A stretch of 64,000 nucleotides of DNA. Source: Solenopsis invicta. Taxonomy: Eukaryota; Arthropoda; Insecta; Hymenoptera; Formicidae. Below, in pieces: positions 55,206 to 64,000 of this stretch. The notes below the pieces were generated by a model. It made no database searches. It was given only the letters and a program-made list of their open reading frames with translations, and was not told the origin of the DNA. Position numbers and translations under genes: made by a program. Each line of letters begins with the position of its first letter. Position 1 is the stretch's first letter. The DNA lies in assembly GCF_016802725.1 (NCBI RefSeq), contig NC_052679.1, forward strand, positions 24,051,561 to 24,115,560, in the 5' to 3' direction.

Positions 55206-58200
55206 AGGCGAAGAACACTATTCAATATTCAATACATCAAAGAATGTTTGAAGCGTGTAAAGCATATTATCGATCGTAATCCTGTAAAACTGAAAAATTT
55301 TGATAAATGGACAACTAAAGAACAATATGAATACATCTTAGCTAACCTAAAAATATATTTTCCGAGTGTACCAAACTCATTATTATTTTTTATACCGGCC
55401 ACCTTCCATCGGGGAGATTGCGGTCGAAATTCATTGGACAAGCCGCTCTGGCTTGACATGGAAAAGTTTCGTAGAAGCCAAAAGTTTGGACGAGATCACA
55501 TTTTCTCGTTGTTTTTTGCTAATATAGTGTCGCTTTTCGGCTTATTTACTTTTGAAGATGGACTTAAACCGTTGATTCTCAGCCAAAAATCTCACACGCC
55601 GTATTTGGCGTTTAAAAGGTACACGATAATTTCGACAAAATCTCTTACCCTTCTGTATTTTTGCCAAAAAACCCAACTAAAACTAGTTTTCAGATATGAA
55701 GCAGTTTAATCGTGAAACTTAAAAGTCGACTTTATAATATCTTACATTTATATTTGCGCGATTTAAATAAAGTATTGTATTCCTTGAAACACATTATTTT
55801 CTTTTTCACGATTTACTTTCAACCGCTTTGAAGAAAAAGTCTTGCAATGTTCGCAAAATTTAGATTTATCAATTGACATTTAAGGAAGAATAAATAAAAA
55901 AATTGTATGTCTTTGCAAATATTACTTTTCTTGATTGTGAATTAACAGTTATCGTTTTGCAGCATTATAAAATAATTAATGAAAAATACATTTTATAGAA
56001 CTGTTTAAAATAATAGAGAAAAAAGTAGATATACATATACAGTGCTCTGCGAACATTGTCAGATAGCTAATGTTATTTGTCGTTATTGCAAATATCAAAA
56101 TAACATCTTTGATGACATTTTGGCGTCAAAATGAAGACAAATAGTGATAGTACATTACCTGGGTTGTACTGACAAAAATGATATAAAATTGTCAAATTTT
56201 AATTTGATTCAAAATGTGAAATACAAATAATGCAAATAAAAGTAAAGATCAAGTATCTAATATTCATACACATTTAAAATTTGTATTAATTAACATTATT
56301 ATATCTAATTATGCTTAAATACACAAAATTGTTGTATATCTATATACATATTTCACATTTTATTCTTAATAACATTATTTTGCAAGTTTGGGAGTTTGTA
56401 AAGTAATAACTGAATTTTTCTTTCTCTTTCTCACATTCTATTGCTACATCCAACATTCGCTTGATATAAGTTAAATATTTATTATTGAATATCCGGTTAT
56501 AATTGAAGGTACTTGTCCACGATTAATCGTACAAATAATTGGATGATGGAAGATCCATGGACCGTGGGCACGAAAGCATTTAAAGATATACAATTTGTGC
56601 GGAAAATGCATTGCGCAGTACGAACAAAACTCTGCGAGTATGAAAACGAGGAGATCGATGCGGCCAGTAAAATTGAGAAACTATGGTGTCCGGACAGACA
56701 CATAATTTTACAAGATTTTTCTTCCTGTCCATATCCGACAGTACAAAAAGGATGTGTCCATTTATTAGTAACACCTAAAGGCTTTCATAGGAATGGCTAC
56801 ACTATACTCTAAAGAATTTGGTATACCTGCTAGCAATGAAGATGTGGAAGCTTTTTGCCACACATGGAGAGCTATAGGGTATCTTCTTGGTATGGAGGAT
56901 CAGTAAGTATCAGTACTATATATAAATTCATTCGCATTATTTTTAAAAATCTACGACATTAATAAAATTGTTTGTCGTAATAAATTTGATCATCATTAAT
57001 GATGATTTTTCGATTCTTCTTCTTTTAATTTTTAAACGTTTTCTTTTAATAAATTTACAATATATGTAAACCTTAATCTGTCAGTCAATGCATGCATTTA
57101 CTTTCGATCTGATCTTTTTTATCTTGACTTGTTATATGTCTACGTGTTTATGCGACAAACTTTTTCATCATTTGTGTATCTTTCTTTTACTTGTCATCTA
57201 TGTTTCATTGGAATTTTTCTATGTTTTATGAAAATAAATGTTCCAGATACAATTTCTGTCGCGGCAGTTTGGAGGAAGTGAAGCAAAGATCGCGCGACTT
57301 TATTGAAGTTTGGGTGAAACATTACTTCCGGCAAGTAACGCTCGAATGGGAACACATGTTAAGATGTGTTATAGAAGGTGCAAGATATCACGGTGGTTTT
57401 TTTACATTTAAAATGTTATTATTGTTCGTAACTGATTTATTGAACATTAATATGCCAGGTTTGAGAAGTACTCTCACTTATTTTGAATGGTTTAATCTTA
57501 TGCTTCAACGGTGAGTATCACAAACCAAATTAGAACAAATATAATGTGTTTTTGATAAGATTTTCGTTAGAAGCTAATGTCAATAACAAAACAAAATTTA
57601 CACACTGAAAAAAATGATCTGATTACATTAACAATACTTGTATTAAGTGTCTCTGGTGAAATGAAGAAGAATTTCTGGTTAATATAATAGGACTCTGGTC
57701 TTATTATAGATTTGATAGATTTTATTATAATTCCTTTAACAAGATTTCTGATTCGTCCGTTTTTGAACAGACGTATTGAATCTCAGATTTCTGAATAATG
57801 CAACCAGACTCTTTTTTCAGTGAAGTCTACATAATTTCTTATAACTGATAAATAACCGAAGATCAAGTATTTTATTCGAAATTACATTTAATCAATTAGT
57901 AAATAAATTGAATAATTCTTATCACTTCAAGAATTTTATATTAAGATTTACAATGTTATAAGGACTAAAATGTAATTTTTTTATTAAAATACTATACAGA
58001 TTGAAATGTTTAAAAAATTATTCGGAAAGCTATTTCAACGCATTATATCAAATCTAATGTAGTACATAAAAAGATTAAAGTATAATAAAAAAGTGTATCT
58101 AAGTATTTATATTCTTACTTTTATTTTAGTTTATGTCCGTAATGATAATATTTGTAACAATTTTTTTATATTTTCAGTTTTATATTTCGCTATGCCATGA

Positions 58201-58331
58201 AGTGGAGATTTATACGACAGATGATAAATAAAATAGTTGATTATAAAATCATTCAAACAAACAATTATGGGCCTGAAAAACATCAAAAACTTAAAAAGAT
58301 TTCCCAACAAGTTTTAGACAAGAACCGATAA
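55206..58331 (+). pseudogene. mpaB / rubber-oxygenase-domain (DUF2236) family gene, frame-disrupted
   Basis: Four exons: about 55206-55618, 56509-56902, 57247-57510 and 58178-58331. Conserved family features include WLDMEKFRRSQKF, the junction FKRYLST, then DPWTVGTKAFKDIQFVRKMH, a second frame with AFIGMATLYSKEFGIP and EAFCHTWRAIGYLLGMEDQ, then YNFCRGSLEEVKQRSRDF, EWEHMLRCVIEGA and LLNINMPGLRSTLTYFEW. The mature domain is predicted to be a heme-dependent, His-rich oxygenase of uncertain substrate in insects. Exon 2 is 394 nt, whereas the flanking phases need a length congruent to 0 mod 3. The break falls between TPKGFHR and AFIG, where related proteins have about a dozen more residues, so a deletion with frameshift is likely. 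At the N-terminus no in-frame ATG precedes the conserved region, while an open frame with ATG (55046-55279) runs in another phase, perhaps a second lesion. Confidence 0.7.
57603..57822. mobile_element. MITE with CACTGAAAAAA termini in an intron
   Basis: The ends CACTGAAAAAAATGATCTG and CCAGACTCTTTTTTCAGTG are inverted repeats of about 25 bp around a 170-bp interior. It lies in the intron before the last exon of the mpaB-like gene. The termini match in type those at 51042 and 62551. Confidence 0.7.
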
Positions 58332-58479
58332 CCTTTGTATACACAAAATTACTTCGTGCAAGAAAATTATATCTTTTTTAAGCTGATGTCACAGACTTTT
58401 ATTGGTAAGATTCAATTTTTTAGTTATTTTAATGTGTTAAGTTAGCGACAAGGCGTTTAATTTAATTGTTTGTTATAGA

Positions 58480-58560
58480 TTTGTACTGATGAAGACTGAT
58501 GATTAAAAGTCGAAGCATTTACTCTATTTATTTTGGTATTTGTTTTTGTTTTTGGCGCAC
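58480..58560 (+). other. hammerhead-like motif, Penelope-associated type
   Basis: TACTGATGAAGACTGATGATT is followed by AAAAGTCGAAGC. CTGATGA is a perfect CUGANGA box, GACT pairs with AGTC, and GAAG replaces the expected GAAA. The pattern resembles ribozyme-like ends of Penelope-like retroelements. It lies shortly after the mpaB-like stop codon, so it is probably a retroelement remnant. Confidence 0.35.
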
Positions 58561-59151
58561 AACACTCAGCACGGCTTTTAAGCTTGTCTTGCCTTATTTA
58601 AAAAATTATATCTGTTTAATGCTATATAACCTTATTTCAATACTTAATATTTTGAAAACAAAATTTCTTAAAACAATATTCTTTTTTTCTGTATAACGTG
58701 TTAATTTTTATTAATGTTTTAACTGGTTTTAAATGTGGGCTGATAATTCATGCGGAATGTGCGAATATCTATAATATGCTCAAAATATTTTTATAACTAT
58801 AACATTTATATATATATATAGAATATTATTTTTTGTATGTTACCAGGATGTACTAAAAATGTATTATAAATACACTTTGCTACTTATATTTATTTTTTAA
58901 TAAATATTTTTTTATACTTTTTAATTATTGTATTATATTAACCTTTTCTATTTGTATTTTTATTTAAACAAATAACACTAAATTATTTATTTCAGATGCT
59001 GTTCTAGATGCTATTCCAAATTTGTAAAAATGATTTGTAAAAACTCTAATTTTATACATATATGTTTATATAAATAATATGCTTTAATTATATATGTTTT
59101 ATCTTTTCAATAACGTGTTGATCTGATTTATTAGTTACATAGATGTATGAA

Positions 59152-60341
59152 GGGGGCATATACACCCAGGAGACCAAAAAATGGCAATTTCCTGTAATTT
59201 TTTTTTTTTTAAATTGTTGGAGTTACCGAATTGTGGTTTTTCTAGTTAAAAATATACATTTGAAGAAAACTTTATAATTTTTTTATTAAAGAATTGCGCA
59301 AAATGTCGGGAGATATAGTGTCGTAAAGAAGCAGTCTTGAAAAAATCAAAGTACCAGGTGTACCTTTGCCAAAAATTAAGTAAAACAAAAAATATTTATA
59401 GAATGTTAAAATGTATAATAATATCTTTGGCGTATCGTAGCCGATTTCAAAAATATCAATTTTGGACAAAATGGTGGGCGTTTAAATTGAACGTTGCAGT
59501 TTTTAAGACAAAATTCGTTTGTTTCATCGACCCCCCCTTAAAAAAAAATTAAAGTCTTAAAAAAAAACCCTTACGACACGCGATAGATAATTATGTATAG
59601 AATAGCCATTATAAATTTTAAGCAAATTGGTTCAGTGGTTGTCGAAATATTTCTGGTACCAGTTTGAAAAATGTTGTTTCAAAAAAAAACGCATTTGAAT
59701 ATTCAACATATGTTTTTATTAATAAAACATGAAATTTTTTAACTTACACAGAGCCGTCAATTCCAGGTCCATAATACAAGTCTTCTGCAGTAGATGCGAT
59801 GCACATATCGTTTAAATTTTGTTGCTAGCGACAGTTATTCGTGCTTCTTTTGTCTGTTTCTGCGTGCATACCTCGTCTTGCGCTATGCGGTGTTCATCTT
59901 CGCGCGCAGCATATTTTGGTGTGCATTCGGTCCGACAGAAATGTCTATAATGCTTATTATTCATAATATTGAAATTATACTATCGTTGAATATGCAAGCA
60001 GCTATGTATGCAGCAATTTCTATTGTAATAGCACCGCTATGAATTGTTTTTGATGCTATTTTCCAAATTATATTATTAAAACTTTTATTGCTATTCTGAG
60101 TATAGCCATCAACACAGCGCTTTAGTGATGCGTCTTTACTGAGGTATTAGACACGAAACCGAAGGAACGGGCCGTGGTCCAACCACAATATCTCAGCGGC
60201 CAATGTGCTATCAAGGCAACTTTGTCATTTTTCGGAATTTTGACTTAAAATTTTCACCAGACATTCTTGAAATATTAAACATTATAAATATGTAATAATT
60301 AAAAAATCTATTTTTTTACCTTCCTAAGTGTATATGCCCCC
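59152..60341. mobile_element. 1.2-kb element with GGGGGCATATACAC termini
   Basis: GGGGGCATATACACCCAGGAG at the left is mirrored by CTTCCTAAGTGTATATGCCCCC at the right. The interior carries no convincing protein; an 82-codon frame (59794-60042) is unassigned. No target duplication is evident, so the superfamily is open. Confidence 0.6.
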
Positions 60342-60429
60342 ATTAACCTCAAGTTTATAGAGTTTAACAATTTTTTTTTACATTTTCAAATATTTGCATA
60401 ATCAAAACAATTAAATTTATACTTTTGTA

Positions 60430-61084
60430 TGAGGTTGACATAAGCAATGTTGTTAATAATAATTTCTTAAGGAGAATTCTCTGGATAGACAAATGTACTT
60501 TCCACGTGGTGGGCGAATCAATAGACATAATAAATATCATTATGCGGAAGAAAATCTTCACTGCAGAAAGGACACACACATCGAGAGACAATTCTATATT
60601 AATATGTGAATAGAAATTCTGGATGATCAAGTTATCAAACCATATTTCTTTTCGGAAAATGTAACAATTAAAGCACAAGTTTATTCCGCTTTTTTGGAGG
60701 AAATATTGCCAGATTAGATGACGTTTTCCATTCGTTGTAATACCAAACATAATATAACAACAAAATAGACATCCTGCTCACACGTCTCTTCTCGCTCGCA
60801 TTAAATCAACGGTATCCAAATACATGGATGGGCATTCAAAGTTTTCTGCAAGAATAGCTTCCATACTCTCCTGATTTTACCCCAATGAATTTTTTTTTTA
60901 TGGAGTTACATACGTGATCAAGTCTTATCAAACATTACCATGTAATAGAAACGATCTGATTGAAAAGACACAAAAGGCAAGTCGAAAAATAACATCTGCT
61001 GTTACGAAACGTACGAGAAGAAGTATCATGCGGAAAATCGCGTTATTTATGAAAGAATATGGTTACTTTGAGCACCTTCTTTAA
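60430..61084 (+). pseudogene. decayed DDE transposase (Tc1/mariner-like)
   Basis: Fragments in shifting frames read LWIDKCTFHVVGESIDIINII (the D-x-(A/C)TFH-x-x-G segment), VIKPYFFSENV, AQVYSAFLEEILP, then FFFMELHT-like sequence where FFLWG is expected, and finally an FEHLL-type ending (YGYFEHLL). This is the order of the catalytic core and C-terminus of mariner-type transposases. Stops and frame changes show it is inactive. No terminal repeats were located. Confidence 0.55.
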
Positions 61085-61556
61085 AGATAATTATTGAGAA
61101 ATTTATGTTATCGTATATTTTATCTATATAAAGAATTATGTATAATGTTAAATAGTATTGATATATTACATTGAATATCAATTTAATGATGAATTATTAT
61201 CAAAATAAATATTGTAGATTGAAGATTTGTTAGTGATTACTTTTGTCATTATTTATTTAGTGAATAAAATTTATTGATTTATTTATTTGAAATTGCACAG
61301 ATCTGCTGACTTTTGTCCTGTGCATATACATTGTGTGCAAAAAGTAATTGTCAATAATAAAATCATAATATTATGATGATGATGATTGACTACTCTAGTT
61401 TTCCTCGTAAGAAAGAAGATATCCCTCATTTTGTTAAAAAAATTAATTTTGTAACCTGTATTTGCCATGTTGACTTCTATTTTAACGTATTGCTATAGAA
61501 ATCAGTCATAATTCTATCACAATTTCAAACACTATTGCAAAAAGATATGCGAGTGA

Positions 61557-61650
61557 TATTACCGACATGTCGAAGCTGTATGTACGCAGTTATGTACTAG
61601 TATTATGGGCGCCTGTACAAATAGGCCACCCGTCACACCATGTATGCCAT
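61557..61650 (+). mobile_element. degraded partial copy of the palindromic MITE at 30466
   Basis: TTACCGACATGTCGAAGC, then GTACGCAGTTATGTACTA and GCGCCTGTACAAATAGGCCACC, match the right half of the 30.47-kb palindrome with several differences. Confidence 0.75.
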
Positions 61651-61953
61651 GTATAGCAACTATACAACGATAACCCGTTGACAGTATAACATACTGCGTT
61701 CATGTGATAACAAACCAAAGGTAAATGAGGCAGACACCTTGTTCTAAATTTGCAGAAAACTAATGCCCTATATTTTTAGCAACATTGCAGCAACAACACA
61801 GACAGGTGACTATCAGGATAGATTCATAATATCTATATATAAATATTATAGGGAAACCCAGGGCATAATGACGTTACGGTGTATAATAGGGCATAGTTAA
61901 TAACTTTTCACAGAGATGCTACTATGTAATGAAATGTTATGCAATAACTATTA

Positions 61954-62062
61954 TCCCATACAGCACAGAGGACTGCAGAAATATTGTTACAACATTGCTG
62001 CAACGTTGTAATATTTCTGCAACGTTGCAACAATATTGTTGCAAGTTTTGTGCTGTATGGGA
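61954..62062. mobile_element. short palindromic MITE with TCCCATACAGCAC termini
   Basis: A 109-bp fold-back: TCCCATACAGCACA at the left and TGTGCTGTATGGGA at the right, with internal GCAACGTTGCAACAATATTG repeats that extend the stem. Confidence 0.8.
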
Positions 62063-62550
62063 TTAGTTGTACATGTATAGCCAGAACATCGTTAAATAAA
62101 ATGCAACAAAAAATACAGCAAAACTTATCGATATAAAGAAAAATATAGTCAAGCACAGCGTGTCATCATAATGTCACTGAAAAATCAAGGCAAGTATACA
62201 ACACAATCAACTTTATCAGCTGATAATGGCAAACTGCAGCAGAAATCGAGCACACGTGTCGCCTTGATATGTTAGAAAACGCGACGAGTATAGAACGCGA
62301 TTTGATTAATCACTTATTGATGGAAAAATTGCAACAGCTATCGAGCACAAGCTGTCATTAAATGTAATTGCAAAAATAAAGCAAAAATTCAGCAAGACGG
62401 GACGTATTAATAAATTTTAATTAAAAATTTTTAATTAAAATTTAACCTTAATAAGAAATTAGAGAATTAGAAAAATGAATATAAACGTTACAAAGGGGTA
62501 TAATACATATAATTTGATATGACAAGGAATATTTTATTTTTGTGGTGTCA

Positions 62551-63482
62551 CACTGAAAAAAAATGTTTGTAGTATCAAAGAATGACGTTCATTAATTTGA
62601 AATTCATTGAACATTTAATGAACTTTTAATTAATATTGTGAGTATTATAGAATTTTTTTAATTAGCATTAATTAAATTTATCAATGTAACAAATCATTGT
62701 TTGTTAATATAATATACTTAAATGTATCATAACTTAATGTACAATAATATTTAACTGAATTAATAAAAAAGTTTTTTTCTTCTAAGAAATATGTTCATAG
62801 AATCATTAAACTCATTTATTTGATATGCTATAAAATTTTATGGAAATGATTAAATACCTTCAGCATATATTATTTTATTAATTAACAAAGTTTGTCTATT
62901 TGTTTGTATGTTAGTTCAATAATCAAATTCATTACAGACATTAAAAAAAGTACTTTAAAAACAAAATTGTTAATAAAATGTTTTATTGCGAAAAATTGCG
63001 GCTAACAGTTAAATACCCATACAGGAGATTCAGAAAGTCCCCCAGCTTCGAACCCTGGCTGAGATGATATTTTTCGCAATAATTTCTTTACTGTTTTTTC
63101 AAGGGAAAAAGGGTTCTAATATTTAGATGCTAGTTAGCATTATTTATTATTAAATTGATTTTTATTTAATAAACGTGATATTACTAATTCTTATTCAACT
63201 TAGAGCTGTGTTATGACTGAAAAAGTAATTAAGTGTGCAGTTGGATAAATTTGAAAAACTATATAAAATCACAAGAATAAATATAAGCACTAAGATGTAT
63301 AAGCTATGACTGTTGAAGGCGTTCTTGTTTAATTTGTGTTGTCACATTATCGGTCAAATATTTTTCTATTCTAAAATAAGTTTTGTTATTAAAACATTTT
63401 CTAAATTGTATTGTATCATTGTATCAATAATATTCAAATTAATGAACGTCATTTGTTGATACTACAAACATTTTTTTCATTG
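62551..63482. mobile_element. 0.93-kb element with CACTGAAAAAA termini
   Basis: The left arm CACTGAAAAAAAATGTTTG plus TAGTATCAAAGAATGACG and TTCATTAATTTGAA is the reverse complement of the right arm ending CAAACATTTTTTTCATTG. Inverted termini of about 50 bp enclose an AT-rich interior with no transposase. Confidence 0.75.
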
Positions 63483-63772
63483 TAAGATTTATCCCATTAT
63501 TTTAAAATATATAATATTTAAGTTATAAACTAAAATTGAAATATGAAAGAAAATTAAAACACTAGGTTTAAGTTTAAAATATTTTGAAAAATATGTCATA
63601 ACAACCAAATTTATATACTTATAAAAAATAAAAAATATGTTAGGACAAATAAAAATTTAAGGACAAATAATCAAAAGGTTAATGAGAATGTTTGCGCGGT
63701 ACTCAACACACAAGTTGTCCGAATCAATTTTACTTCAAATATAACTTTTTATTGACGATATCACAAGTATGC

Positions 63773-63830
63773 GATTAGCTCAGTGTTAGTGTACTAGATT
63801 ACCGTTCCAAAATTTTATAGTTGGATGTAT
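63773..63830 (+). other. tRNA-like / SINE-like sequence, doubtful
   Basis: GCGATTAGCTCAGTGTTAGTG resembles a tRNA 5' arm with box A (TTAGCTCAGTGTTAG). The expected box B is not convincing (CCGTTCCAAAATTTT) and the acceptor stem cannot be closed. It may be a degenerate tRNA-derived SINE head or chance. Confidence 0.2.
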
Positions 63831-63856
63831 TTTTTCGTAAAAGTTTTTTGGGTGTT

Positions 63857-64000
63857 AAAAACCCCAATTGAGTGTAACATTTAATTAACGGTCCGAAATC
63901 ACACCCAAACCCAAAGAGGGTTCTTCTTGAAAATTTCCAAAACATCCAAATTTTGATGTTTTTCGGGAATGTTTAACACTCAATCTTAAGGGTTTTTTTT
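63857..64000. mobile_element. partial fold-back element at the window edge
   Basis: AAAACCCCAATTGAGTGTAAC at the left is roughly the reverse complement of GTTTAACACTCAATCTTAAGG at the right, followed by a T run that reaches the window end. The right terminus is cut off. Confidence 0.4.

Noticed and set aside
63030..63070. tRNA box-B-like sequence (CTTCGAACCCTGG)
   Set aside because: No matching box A or cloverleaf nearby; it lies inside the transposon at 62551-63482.

Overview
The window is eukaryotic nuclear DNA. It is AT-rich, its genes are split by introns with GT-AG borders, it has AATAAA poly(A) signals, and it is packed with DNA-transposon fragments, fold-back elements and microsatellites. 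The gene content (a natalisin-type neuropeptide precursor, an ecdysteroid-kinase-like gene, a CRAL-TRIO lipid carrier and an insect mpaB-like gene) points to an insect. The style of the repeats makes me think of a hymenopteran, probably an ant, but that is inference.

Layout. 755-5536 (+): the last four coding exons of a large gene that begins upstream; they encode a disordered Ser/Thr/Pro-rich C-terminal tail. 5537-13650: about 8 kb without recognisable genes, possibly a long 3'UTR plus intergenic DNA. 13736-15507 (-): a complete COMMD4 gene in seven coding exons. 15780-16230: a CpG-rich segment between two divergent genes, probably promoter or first exon. 16898-20472 (+): a neuropeptide precursor with three R-amide peptides of natalisin type. 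24047-28596 (-): an intact five-exon ecdysteroid kinase-like (EcKL) gene. 28.8-45.1 kb: a repeat-rich block with no host gene. It holds mariner-, hAT- and piggyBac-like non-autonomous elements, Penelope-like (PLE) debris, a 1.85-kb solo LTR inside an AT microsatellite, and several near-perfect palindromes. 45199-49690 (+): a five-exon CRAL-TRIO (clavesin/TTPA-like) gene with a one-base frame break in exon 2. 50.4-54.2 kb: a mariner remnant, a palindromic PLE with a triplicated 71-bp unit, and GC-rich LTR-like DNA. 55.2-58.3 kb (+): a mpaB/DUF2236-type oxygenase-like gene that looks pseudogenised. 59-64 kb: more non-autonomous elements and a decayed transposase.

The host genes form no operon-like unit and their functions are unrelated. 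COMMD4 and the neuropeptide gene are divergent and may share a promoter region. The best-supported results are the four complete or near-complete host genes, with exon phases that agree at nearly every junction. The two junction sets that do not agree reveal the likely broken genes. I found no coherent new multi-gene system. The most unusual structures are the inverted and tandemly amplified PLE at 51.6-52.7 kb, an unclassified dispersed repeat present three times in the same orientation, and nested elements at 29.8-33.8 kb that carry hammerhead-like sequence motifs in their arms.
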